Origin: Rhizobium mongolense subsp. loessense
GTDB taxonomy: Bacteria; Pseudomonadota; Alphaproteobacteria; Rhizobiales; Rhizobiaceae
Length of the DNA stretch: 64,000 nucleotides
Direction: 5' to 3'
NCBI RefSeq assembly: GCF_900099775.1
Contig: NZ_FMTM01000016.1
Coordinates: 44,629-108,628 of the forward strand
In this document: positions 1-7,943 of the stretch, one piece after another
Position numbering within the stretch: position 1 is the first letter of the stretch
Layout of the letters: each line of letters opens with the position of its first letter
Position numbers and translations under genes: made by a program
Notes under the pieces: generated by a model
Told to the model about the DNA's origin: nothing
Seen by the model: the letters and a program-made list of their open reading frames with translations, nothing else
Databases searched by the model: none

Positions 1-907
1 TTGCGGCAACATTGATCGAAGCCGAAAAGGCATGGGCAATGGCGAAACGGCGAAAGATCTCCTCCTGTGGCGCCGTCCCTAGCATCAGGACGCCGCCAGA
101 AGCTCCGAAGCCCTTGCCGAGAGAGGCTGCAATGATTGTCCGATCGCCAAGGCCACCTGGCATCTGCGAACGGGCAAAACCCGCGCCCTTCTCGCCGTAG
201 ATCGAAACGCCATGGGCATCGTCGATATAAAGGAACAATCCATAGCGCCGCTGGAGTTCCAGAAGCTCGGCGATGGGCGCATTGCCACCCATGGAATAGA
301 CGCCGTCGCAGATATAGGCGACGCATGGGTGTGCCTCGCAGATCTCTTCGAGTGCGGCAAGGTCGTTATGAGCGATCGTGCGGACATCTGTCTCCTCGGC
401 GACGACCGGTTTGTTAAAGGCGAGCGTTGCATGGGCAAGACGATCGAAAACCATGACGGGCTTCACACCCTCTGTCAGTGCGCCCGAAGCGATCAGTGGC
501 AATGCACTCATGTTGGCGGCAAGCACCGTCGTGTATGTAATGATACGCGCACCGAACAGATCCGATAGGGCTTCTTCGAGGGTGCCGAGCGCGGCAAAAT
601 TCAGTCGCGTTCGCGCGCAGGACCAGTGAAGGGTCCCGTAGTCCAGGACGGCTGCCATCGCACCGGCCGCGATCGCCGGATGGTTGTCGAGCCCGAGATA
701 GGAACACCGCACGAAATCGGTGACAGCTCTCGTCTTGCCTTTTGCCGATCGTATCTCGGCCTTTCGCCCTGCGAGCGGCCTCGCATAGAGCGCCATAAGG
801 CCCTTCGAATGTGCCGCGGCAAAGTGCGGCGCCGAGGTATGGATGAGACTTGCGGTGTTGCGATGCCGCGCTGGCATCACCGCATTTTGCTGTTGTTCGT
901 TCTGCAT
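1..907 (-). CDS. PLP-dependent alpha-oxoamine synthase family enzyme (partial, C-terminus beyond window)
   Basis: The reading frame starts at ATG 907 behind a GGGAGGG ribosome site and runs off the left edge, giving 302 residues. It belongs to the fold-type I PLP enzymes of the 8-amino-7-oxononanoate synthase / CqsA group, which condense an amino acid with an acyl-CoA. Visible marks are DGVYSMGG (about 201-208), the cofactor-contacting DDAHG (229-233) and the PLP lysine in SLGKGFGASGG (Lys265). The N-terminal 60 residues are divergent. It is neither HemA nor BioF by obvious signature, so the substrate is unknown. It lies 100 bases downstream of a PhoB-type response regulator on the same strand and may be cotranscribed with it. 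A role in making a signal molecule, as CqsA does, is only a guess. Confidence 0.85.
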   Translation of the reverse strand, partial: MQNEQQQNAVMPARHRNTASLIHTSAPHFAAAHSKGLMALYARPLAGRKAEIRSAKGKTRAVTDFVRCSYLGLDNHPAIAAGAMAAVLDYGTLHWSCARTRLNFAALGTLEEALSDLFGARIITYTTVLAANMSALPLIASGALTEGVKPVMVFDRLAHATLAFNKPVVAEETDVRTIAHNDLAALEEICEAHPCVAYICDGVYSMGGNAPIAELLELQRRYGLFLYIDDAHGVSIYGEKGAGFARSQMPGGLGDRTIIAASLGKGFGASGGVLMLGTAPQEEIFRRFAIAHAFSASINVAA

Positions 908-1007
908 GGGACCCTCCCTGATCCATTAAGCGTAAGGAGGAGCCCCACGTTCATACAACGAAGCCAGCCCGAATTTTTCCTTAAGATTCTGTGACGGTCC
1001 GAAAGGT

Positions 1008-1697
1008 TCATTCCTTCATTTCGACAGCATATCCCTCGCCGCGAACGGTCCGGATGACCTCGCGGCCGAGAGCCTCGTGCAGGGAGCGGCGCAATCTCGC
1101 CACATGCACGTCGACGGTTCGCGGGTCCACGAAATTCGCCTTTGGCCAGACTGCCTCGATCAACTCGGGCCGGCCGAACACCCGCCCGGGTGTGCTCATC
1201 AAAGTGCTGAGTATCCGGAATTCGATTGGGCTGAGGCCGACCGGCTTGTCGTTTGCAAGCGCGCGTCTTGCTCCGGCATCGAGCCGAAGATCGTCTGGAC
1301 CCGAAATGGCGGAGCGACCGGCAGCGTCATTGGGGCCCGCTTTAAGACGGCCATGAAGATAAGACAGCAGCCATTCTGGCTTCATCGGGCGAATGAAACT
1401 CTCATCGACCTCAGCCTTGAGGATATCGATATAGGGAACCCCTTCGGCAACGAGAGCGACGAGAAGCACGTCTGTTGAATGACCTGACGTCTTCAGCCGG
1501 TCGGAAATATCTGAAAGGATGGAGGACGCCGGCTGGCAGTCGATCAGCAACACTTCGATCTTTTTCTCGGTGATCAATGCCAGTGCTGCCTCGGATCCAT
1601 CGGCCAGAACTGTCGAATAGCCTGCGGCCAAGAGAACGTGGGAGAGCATGAGGTAGTAGTCCGCATCCGTCGATAGGATTGCGATACGGGGTGTCAT
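1008..1697 (-). CDS. OmpR/PhoB-type response regulator, candidate FxkR
   Basis: A 229-residue two-domain regulator. The receiver domain (1-120) keeps acidic residues Asp11/Asp13, a likely phospho-acceptor Asp53 (LLIDCQPAS) and Lys106 (RPMKPEW), but the acidic pocket is unusual (STDAD instead of VDDD). The C-terminal winged helix (about 130-229) has the OmpR/PhoB signature RTVDVHVARLRR and ends IRTVRGEGYAVE. ATG 1697 was chosen over an upstream in-frame ATG because GAGG lies seven bases before it and the receiver begins there. In Rhizobium etli an OmpR-like regulator, FxkR, links a hybrid FixL to fixK transcription. This window carries both a hybrid FixL and a fixK-like gene, so the FxkR role is plausible but inferred. 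Confidence 0.85.
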   Translation of the reverse strand: MTPRIAILSTDADYYLMLSHVLLAAGYSTVLADGSEAALALITEKKIEVLLIDCQPASSILSDISDRLKTSGHSTDVLLVALVAEGVPYIDILKAEVDESFIRPMKPEWLLSYLHGRLKAGPNDAAGRSAISGPDDLRLDAGARRALANDKPVGLSPIEFRILSTLMSTPGRVFGRPELIEAVWPKANFVDPRTVDVHVARLRRSLHEALGREVIRTVRGEGYAVEMKE

Positions 1698-2522
1698 TTG
1701 GTACCTCGCGGACGGCCTGCGATAAAAAGCCATTTTTGATGTTACATCGTACAGGGCAGATAACGGCAAAACCACCTCCAATAGGTGCATGTACGGGAAG
1801 TTCGTTTATTAAACACGCTTTACGTGATTTATGAAGGCTTGACCTTCATTTTTTGTTGCAACATAATGTGAGCTGCAACGCAAGCACTCGTAGCTGATTG
1901 CCAAGGACGGCACGTGATCGTGGCCCGCAGGGATTGACGTCCGGCAATCGTCTTTCGATCAACCCGCGCCGGACGGTGACGGGACGAGTGGATGCGTGAC
2001 AAAGGTCTGAACCAACAAAATTGTTTTGAAGCGTCGCTGGGCGCTGGTACTACAATGGAAGCGGCGGCGGCTGCCGCCTCCTCACTCTACGGCACCGGCG
2101 CGAGAACGGCTGTCGCCTGGTGTGCCATCCACGCGCGCAGTGATGGGCGGAGAGGCGACTTCGCCTTCTGGGTCGGGGTGTTTCGACATCTTCGACGAAC
2201 GGAACAAGGAGAACTGAAGGTGAGATGAGCGGGGAAGGCAGCGACAGTCAAGATCACCATTCTGACCGTTGCCCTCTCCGGCCTGGCGGTGGGTATCGGC
2301 CCACGGTTCGCCGGAAGGATTGATCTGGGCGTCCTGGGTCGCGGCGTCATTCTTGTCCTCGCGGCCCTCGTCGTCGAGATTGACCGAAGCATGTGGCGGG
2401 GCAAGTTTGCCCCGACAGTGCGGCGGCGCGCTCGATGTCGGCCGCGCTCCTCTTGGCGGGACGCTCGCCGCCGCCCCTCCACAGCTACCGCACCACCGGC
2501 CTGTAAGGGCCGATTGGACACG
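1698..2522. other. Stretch without a convincing gene
   Basis: About 820 bases. The first 200 are relatively AT-rich and probably hold the promoter of the response regulator. Around 2229-2395 the plus strand carries a short hydrophobic open stretch (reading LTVALSGLAVGIG, then LVLAALVVEID) without a start codon in frame; an ATG at 2226 would need a frame change to reach it. This may be a decayed small membrane protein. Nothing else was recognised. Confidence 0.4.
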
Positions 2523-3149
2523 TCACTCCGCGCCTTGATGGTGATCCTGAGTGGCCGCGGCTTCGACATGTGCGCCGCCCTTCGTCGCGAGGTAGATGCC
2601 CTCGACATATCCGATGAAGGCGAGTTCCGCACTCACGCGCTCACGGGCCATACCGACCTCAGCTGCTGTGGTCGGCTCCATCCTCGCTGCGCTGTGAGCA
2701 ATCGCGTCGCGGTAGCGGTCTTCAATGCCATGGGCGACTTGCTCCGCCATGAGTGCAGTCAACTCATCTGACTTGCCGATCTTAAGCGCTTTCTCGGCGC
2801 CAGGGATCGCGGGTCCAAAATCCGTGCCCGCCGGCTTTAACCCGGTATAGGGCGCTCCTTCCCCCGCGCGGTGGAGCCGCACTGCGGTTTCCATGAAGTA
2901 GCGATCAGCCAGCGCCTTCGCCTCCGGCCCCTTCTCGCGCACGCTGAGGGCTTGCTTGAAGGCGGCACTCAACTCAGGCTCCACCTGGGCCGGTGCGAAG
3001 GGTAGGATGAGATTGACGTTCCGGGTATCAAGAGCCCTGATTGCTGCTGTGGCTACGGGACCATCCGCGGCGTCGCAATGGGCACGAGCGCTCATAGGCA
3101 CAAGCACAAGCCCGACAAGTAGGGCATAGGAAGCGAGAATTTTCGCCAT
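2523..3149 (-). CDS. DUF6448-like exported protein
   Basis: A 208-residue protein. ATG 3149 is preceded by a strong AGGAGG ribosome site and starts a clear signal peptide (hydrophobic ASYALLVGLVLVP, cleavage likely after SARA). The mature part begins HCDAADGP and is mostly helical and charged, with no transmembrane segment. It resembles the DUF6448 family, whose function is unknown. The His/Cys start of the mature protein and the neighbouring hemerythrin-like gene hint at metal or redox chemistry in the periplasm, but this is not shown. It lies 52 bases downstream of the broken hemerythrin gene and could belong to the same transcript. Confidence 0.75.
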   Translation of the reverse strand: MAKILASYALLVGLVLVPMSARAHCDAADGPVATAAIRALDTRNVNLILPFAPAQVEPELSAAFKQALSVREKGPEAKALADRYFMETAVRLHRAGEGAPYTGLKPAGTDFGPAIPGAEKALKIGKSDELTALMAEQVAHGIEDRYRDAIAHSAARMEPTTAAEVGMARERVSAELAFIGYVEGIYLATKGGAHVEAAATQDHHQGAE

Positions 3150-3201
3150 CGTGAGTTCCTCCTGAGAATCTATCTGCCGGAAAATAGCTTCGCGAGCGCG
3201 C

Positions 3202-3671
3202 CTACCTTCCAAGTCTGAGCTTCAAGTAGCGGCCGACGAGGAGCGCGGCCGAGTAGAGGACTTCTTCTTCGGTGCGGGCGTGCGAGATCAACCTCTTGGC
3301 AAAATGCGCATACTTCGGTTTCTTCTCGGCGTCCGCCGCAGCCACGAGATCGCCGAGCGCCGTCACGATCTGCTTATGCTCGGCGAGCATGCCGGGCAGT
3401 TCGGCCTCGAGCCTGTCTGTTAGGGCGAGAACATCAGCGATGCCCGGCGCGACAGTTCCCATCGCCAACGGCGCAAGAAACAAAGCGGAGGCAGGGCGAA
3501 CTCTTCCTCCCGGACGAGATGAGGATGCAGCAGTTTCGCGACTTTCGCCGCCGCTTCATCGGTATGGCCGCCTGCGCTCATTGCATCGACCAGTTCTGCG
3601 TGAAGATCTGCGTGCTCTGCTTTCAGCGGCTCAGGGATCTTGAAACCATCGCTTGCTCCTCCCAAGCGCAC
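3202..3671 (-). pseudogene. Hemerythrin-like domain protein, frameshifted
   Basis: Two overlapping minus-strand frames together make one hemerythrin-like four-helix protein of about 155 residues. The first frame has HADLHAELVDAM and LLHPHLVREEEFALPPL. The second continues LAPLAMGTVAPG, HKQIVTALGDL and HARTEEEVLYSAALL. The frames join near 3480, where one extra base (CTTTGTTTC for CTTTTTC) breaks the frame. The start is also odd: a well-placed GGAGG precedes an ATG that is out of frame with the hemerythrin frame, suggesting a second indel. The histidine/glutamate pattern suits a di-iron oxygen or NO sensor/carrier. It is either a pseudogene or carries sequencing errors. Confidence 0.7.
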
Positions 3672-4407
3672 AGCTATCTCGGACTAACTGCCGGGACTGC
3701 TCTTATCGCACAAAAATCAGGTACTGGATTTGCGGCATTGCGCTTTGACGGCGCTGTTCCCTGCCTTTGTTGGAAGTGTTGCCGCGAGTTCGAGTTCAGC
3801 CCGGGCTCCGGCCGCCAGGTTCCCCAGCATGATATCACGCTTGAGGCGCATTGGAGGCGACAAGCGAGACGATCAAAGTCGCCTGCCGCTCGCGACGCCT
3901 ACCAGTACAGTTGATAACTGAGATGGCACCGGAGTTATCATTGGTTTTCGCTCTTCCGGCGGAAACGCCTCTTCTACATATGCAGCGCATGATGATCGAG
4001 GAAGCATATGAGGCGGCAAAGACGATATTGCAGGGCTGCGCCGCCGAACTGCGGGCGATTACGCCTTGAAGAGGAATGGTGGTTTTGGATGGTCGTCGCA
4101 TGAAGGGCCGATTGGTTTTCGCGCGCGAGCGACCTTCAAGTCCGCCGCCTCTCGCTAAAAATGCAAACTGATCCGAAGCACGAACGTCTCGTCTTGATCT
4201 GAGGCACTGGCTGCTGCAGGGCCGCACGGCGAAGAAGTCTCAGACAGGGAAACTTTTTCTACTCCGGTCTCCTGACAGCGAATTTCTGTCGCCGGGAAAG
4301 CCGGCAATCGGTCGCAGCCGTTAGTTATCCGCCTGGCCGTGGTATCGCGATTCTCCGGAGACGCGCGCTGTCTTTCCAATCTCAATTCCACGCCGCATCC
4401 GTTCGAT
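3672..4407. other. Mostly non-coding stretch before groEL
   Basis: Nothing is recognised except a possible 72-residue open frame at 3851-4069 (listed separately) and, at the right end, the FixK/FNR box. No repeats or RNA genes were seen. Confidence 0.4.
3851..4069 (+). CDS. Small hypothetical protein (uncertain)
   Basis: A 72-residue frame starting with TTG, with a plausible helical C-terminus (EEAYEAAKTILQGCAAEL). No good ribosome site and no known family. It is listed only because no larger gene overlaps it and its composition looks protein-like. It may be spurious. Confidence 0.25.
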   Translation: MEATSETIKVACRSRRLPVQLITEMAPELSLVFALPAETPLLHMQRMMIEEAYEAAKTILQGCAAELRAITP

Positions 4408-4421
4408 TTGATCCGGATCAA
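4408..4421 (+). promoter_or_regulatory. FixK/FNR box (perfect) upstream of groEL
   Basis: TTGATCCGGATCAA matches the TTGAT-N4-ATCAA consensus at 10 of 10 positions. It lies 49 bases before the groEL start, a normal activating distance for this regulator class. Confidence 0.8.
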
Positions 4422-4469
4422 AGCCTGACGCCGTTTATCGGCCATACTGTGGTTAACGGAGGTGATGTC

Positions 4470-6131
4470 ATGGCACACAAACAGGTTCTTTTCCGTTCAG
4501 CTGCGCGAGAAAAGATTCTCAAGGGCACAACTCAGCTCGCCGACGCGGTGCGCGTGACGCTTGGACCCAGGTCGAAGGCGGTTTTGATTGAAAAGAAGTG
4601 GGGAACGCCAGTCGTTTGCAACGACGGCGTGACCATCGCAAAGGAGTTCGACCTCAAGGATCCGGAGGAGAATCTTGGCGCTCGCATGCTAAGGCAGGCG
4701 GCGGAAAAGACAGGCGAGATTGTCGGCGACGGGACGAGCACCTCGACGGTTCTCGCTCAAGCAATTTTCTCCGATGGTTTGCGAAACGTCGTTGCCGGCG
4801 CGAGTGCGATCGACATCAAGCGCGGCCTTGATCGTGGCCTTTCATGTGCTGTAGCCCGGCTCAGGGAAAACAGCAAACCAGTCACCGGAAAGCTTGAGAA
4901 GGTCCAGGTGGCCACGATTTCAGCTCACAATGATGCGACGATCGGCGCCCTGATTGGCGACGCAATGGAAAAGGTCGGCGACGAGGGCGTCATCACGGTC
5001 GAAGAATCCAAGACGACGGAAACCGTACTCGACGTCGTCGAGGGAATGCAGTTCGACCGTGGATTTATCTCGCCGTATTTCGTAACCGACAGCGAACGCA
5101 TGGAAATCGTTCTGGAGGAGGCAGCAATCCTTCTCGTCGATCGCAAGCTGAATGCGCTTAACGATTGCGTTGGCCTGCTTGAGGCGGTGGCGAAAGCCAC
5201 TATGCCGTTGCTCGTGGTTGCCGAAGACGTCGAGGGCGAGGCCCTGGCGACGCTTATCGTCAATCAGATACGCGGAACGCTGCACAACTGTGCCGTCAAG
5301 GCTCCGGGCTTCGGAGACCGCCGCAAAGCGATGTTGCAGGACATCGCGATCCTTTCGGGAGGCCAGGTGCTGTCTGAAGACCTCGGTATCAAGCTGGATA
5401 CGGTGACCCTGGAGCAGCTCGGCCGTGCAGCACGGGTGGTGATCACCAAAGAGACCACAACCATTATCGGCGGCGCGGGCAATAAGAACGCAATTGCCGC
5501 GCGCGTAGAACAGCTTCGCCGCGAAATCGCAGAGACCAAGAGCGACTACGACAAGGAAAAGCTTCAGGAGCGCCTCGCGAAGCTCTCCGGCGGCGTGGCG
5601 GTCATCAAGGTCGGTGCTGCCACCGAGGCGGAGATGAAGACGAAGAAGGAAGCGCTCGACGATGCCATCGATGCGACCAAGGCTGCTGTGGCAGAAGGCA
5701 TTCTTCCAGGAGGCGGGATCGGGTTGTTGCGCTGCTCTGATGCACTGACGCAAGAAGAGGCGCGATGCGAGGGGGACGAACGAACCGGCGTGCAGATCCT
5801 CAAGCGCGCGCTCGAAGTTCCAATCCGCCAGATAGCGGACAACTCATCGATTGACGGTGGCGTCGTGGTCGCCAAGGTCCTTGAGGGCAGCGGCAGCCTT
5901 GGCTACGATGCCGAGAGAAAAATCTACACCGACATGTTTGTTGCAGGCATCGTTGACCCGACCAAAGTTGTTCGCGTCGGGCTTGAGAATGCAGTTTCCG
6001 TTGCAAGCGTGCTGCTTTTGACGGAAGCGACGATGACGGAAATACCTGAGGAACCGCGCGACAACCCTGCTCGTCCGGAAATGTCCCTTCTAGGGGCGGC
6101 CAGGATGAACAGCATTGACCAGGTGAGGTGA
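4470..6131 (+). CDS. groEL: Chaperonin GroEL (solo, accessory copy)
   Basis: A 553-residue 60-kDa chaperonin. ATG 4470 follows GGAGG and begins MAHKQVLFRSAAREKIL. Family marks are VTLGPRSKAVLIEK, CNDGVTIAKEFDLKDP, the ATP loop GDGTSTSTV, KAPGFGDRRKAML and LPGGGIGLLR. The usual Gly-Gly-Met C-terminal tail is absent: the protein ends in an unrelated tail (MNSIDQVR). No groES precedes it, whereas housekeeping copies form groESL operons, so this copy must borrow a co-chaperonin from elsewhere or act differently. A perfect FixK/FNR box, rather than a CIRCE element, lies upstream, which suggests oxygen-responsive rather than heat-shock control. Confidence 0.95.
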   Translation: MAHKQVLFRSAAREKILKGTTQLADAVRVTLGPRSKAVLIEKKWGTPVVCNDGVTIAKEFDLKDPEENLGARMLRQAAEKTGEIVGDGTSTSTVLAQAIFSDGLRNVVAGASAIDIKRGLDRGLSCAVARLRENSKPVTGKLEKVQVATISAHNDATIGALIGDAMEKVGDEGVITVEESKTTETVLDVVEGMQFDRGFISPYFVTDSERMEIVLEEAAILLVDRKLNALNDCVGLLEAVAKATMPLLVVAEDVEGEALATLIVNQIRGTLHNCAVKAPGFGDRRKAMLQDIAILSGGQVLSEDLGIKLDTVTLEQLGRAARVVITKETTTIIGGAGNKNAIAARVEQLRREIAETKSDYDKEKLQERLAKLSGGVAVIKVGAATEAEMKTKKEALDDAIDATKAAVAEGILPGGGIGLLRCSDALTQEEARCEGDERTGVQILKRALEVPIRQIADNSSIDGGVVVAKVLEGSGSLGYDAERKIYTDMFVAGIVDPTKVVRVGLENAVSVASVLLLTEATMTEIPEEPRDNPARPEMSLLGAARMNSIDQVR

Positions 6132-6248
6132 CAGACGAGGGGCACCGGCGATCCGTCGCAATGGAAGAAGGCATGGGCCGCTCGACCGGGGCGGCCGATG
6201 CGATGGCGAGCGAGGTGACCAGAGCGCGGTCGGCGCGGGAGCAGCCCG

Positions 6249-6316
6249 AATGGATGGCGGCAATGGATGGCGGCCATGTGGTGATATCGCGTCCTACGGC
6301 GTGCGTCCTACGGCGT
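6249..6316 (+). repeat. Two adjacent short tandem duplications
   Basis: AATGGATGGCGGC occurs twice in direct succession (6249-6261, 6262-6274). GCGTCCTACGGCGT is then also duplicated head to tail (6289-6302, 6303-6316). Both lie in the non-coding 3' region of groEL and look like replication-slippage duplications. Confidence 0.8.
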
Positions 6317-6404
6317 CGAGTGTTTCAGACGACGGCTTCATGAAAGCGAGAAGATTCCGATCAAGGCAAGTCTTCGGCCGGTGGCAGTCGCTGCGCGGTC
6401 CTCA

Positions 6405-6584
6405 TTAAAGCGGCGCAGCCACCGAGCGCTGCAGTTCATAGTCTTTCAGTCTCTCCTGATTCACCGACCGGAAGTAGAGGGTGCTGAGCAGCGCGGCAAT
6501 CATCAGGATCACGACGATCAGAAGAAGATGGTCGAGAAGCAGCCAACGCAGCCAGCGGCCGCCATCATTAAAATGTGTCATCAT
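6405..6584 (-). CDS. Small single-span membrane protein
   Basis: A 59-residue protein, start ATG 6584 (or the adjacent ATG 6581) behind GGGGGT. It has a short soluble start (MTHFNDGGRWLRW), one long hydrophobic segment (LLLDHLLLIVVILMIAALLS) and a charged tail (FRSVNQERLKDYEL), so a single transmembrane helix with the C-terminus outside the bilayer is likely. No family is recognised. Two FixK/FNR boxes lie between it and the divergent hsp20 gene, so it is probably part of the same oxygen-regulated set. Confidence 0.55.
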   Translation of the reverse strand: MMTHFNDGGRWLRWLLLDHLLLIVVILMIAALLSTLYFRSVNQERLKDYELQRSVAAPL

Positions 6585-6708
6585 GCACCCCCGATGACAA
6601 CACGAACCGGCGTTATTGCAGATGAGACTTGCAGCATGATTGGCTTGTCCATCACCTGGTTCACCCGAGATTTGCGATCCAATGTGCAGCCGACAGCGGA
6701 AGCAGTCA

Positions 6709-6722
6709 TTGATGCGCATCAA
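6709..6722 (-). promoter_or_regulatory. FixK/FNR box (perfect)
   Basis: TTGATGCGCATCAA, 10 of 10 consensus positions. It sits in the divergent region between the small membrane protein gene and hsp20, 125 bases upstream of the former, and is the better placed of the two boxes for that gene. Confidence 0.75.
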
Positions 6723-6745
6723 GCGGAGCGTCCCGTTCGTCTGTT

Positions 6746-6759
6746 TTGACTGTGATCAA
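6746..6759 (+). promoter_or_regulatory. FixK/FNR box (9/10) upstream of hsp20
   Basis: TTGACTGTGATCAA departs from the consensus at one position. It lies 117 bases before the hsp20 start and 23 bases from the preceding box, so two dimers could bind on roughly the same face. Confidence 0.7.
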
Positions 6760-6876
6760 TGCCGGCGAGGTTTGGATGAGGTTTGATGATCCAACCGCGG
6801 CGCGAGTGGTCGCCAGGCGGCTGCGGCGAGGTCAAATGCTTGCCGCTTCATCCTTCAAACAAGAGGAGAAACGAAG

Positions 6877-7392
6877 ATGGCCGACACAGCAACGAAGCTT
6901 TCCGTCAAATCTGAAGACAAACCGGCAAAACCCCCGGCATCGGGCTGGCTGCCTTTTGAGAACCTGCGTCAGGAGATCGACCGCCTGTTCGACGACTTTA
7001 CGCCGGCGTTCTGGCAACGCCCGTTCCGCCCGTCGCTCGGCCGATCGTTTGCCGCGATCACCGCGCCGGCCGTCGACTTGGTGGAAAAGGAAAAGGCCTA
7101 CGAGGTTACGGCCGAGCTGCCGGGCCTTGATCCGAGTGGCCTTGAGGTGCGGGTTTCCAACAATGTGCTGACGATCAAGGGCGAAAAGCAGGAAGACAAG
7201 GAAGACAAGCAGAAGGAATACTACGTCTCCGAGCGGCGCTATGGTGCGTTCCAGCGCAGCTTCGAACTGCCGCAAGGTGTCGATACGGCAAAAATCGAAG
7301 CGTCATTCAAGAATGGCATTCTGACCGTCAGTCTTCCAAAAAGCGCCGAGGTACAAAAGAACTCGCGCAAGATCGACATCAAGGCAGGGTGA
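6877..7392 (+). CDS. Hsp20 / alpha-crystallin family small heat-shock protein
   Basis: A 171-residue small heat-shock protein that holds unfolding proteins in the cytoplasm without ATP. The start follows GAGGAG. The N-terminal arm (1-60) contains WLPFENLRQEIDRLFDDF. The alpha-crystallin domain (about 62-160) shows VDLVEKEKAYEVTAELPGL, NVLTIKGEKQ and the family end-motif GILTVSLPK. The C-terminal IDI supplies the I-x-I anchor. It is about 55% similar by eye to the second Hsp20 at 21578-22087. Tandem FixK/FNR boxes upstream suggest induction at low oxygen. Confidence 0.95.
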   Translation: MADTATKLSVKSEDKPAKPPASGWLPFENLRQEIDRLFDDFTPAFWQRPFRPSLGRSFAAITAPAVDLVEKEKAYEVTAELPGLDPSGLEVRVSNNVLTIKGEKQEDKEDKQKEYYVSERRYGAFQRSFELPQGVDTAKIEASFKNGILTVSLPKSAEVQKNSRKIDIKAG

Positions 7393-7943
7393 GCGTTCAG
7401 CGACGGCGAGGCGCAAAGGCGCCTTGCCGGCCTGCAGGGTTGTGACTGCTCAAGCCGCATCACGAAGAGGCTCATCCCCAACTCTCCAGTGTCGTTGAAA
7501 GTCGCCTAAGAAAACAACTCATTCCTACCATCGTCATTTCTGAGGCAACGTCGTTGCCTCCGGTCAATGACTGACGTCCGGCGCTGCTTAAATTTCGAAG
7601 ATGTCTGGCGAAGACCCTTCCGCAAGCGCTCGCCAGGCCTGCGGGATGAAAATGCCGGCGCCTCCTGTAGCAAGGTCTTTCCAGTCGGATTTGTCGCTAC
7701 TCACAAGCAAACCAGATCGCTCCGCTCGCAGGTTGCCTCCAGCCGAGGGATGTTAAAGATCTTTCGCGATGCTGTGTTGGTGCAGCGAGCATTGCGGCCC
7801 AGCTGTCCTTATCTCGGCAGCGGGACGCCCTCCTCGACTGCCTCCGCCACATCACGCAGCGGAAGGCAAAGGCTCATCTTGCGATGGAACTCTGCAGCCA
7901 TCGCTTTGTTTGACAAAGCCCCGGACGTTCCGATGCCACAGGC
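7393..7943. other. Non-coding stretch with one hairpin
   Basis: No convincing gene on either strand. The only structure seen is an inverted repeat at 7542-7560. The open frames crossing this area lack ribosome sites and have atypical, arginine/serine-rich translations. Confidence 0.5.
7542..7560 (+). terminator. Inverted repeat, possible hsp20 terminator
   Basis: Arms GAGGCAAC and GTTGCCTC (8 bp) are separated by GTC, 150 bases after hsp20. There is no run of T, so intrinsic termination is uncertain. Confidence 0.35.

Noticed and set aside
414..926. 170-residue minus-strand open frame
   Set aside because: It is out of frame with the PLP enzyme, whose conserved motifs and ribosome site fix the coding frame; its translation has no family features.
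2087..2632. 181-residue minus-strand open frame
   Set aside because: Arg/Ser/Pro-rich translation typical of a shadow frame in GC-rich DNA, no ribosome site, and it overlaps the 3' end of the DUF6448-like gene.
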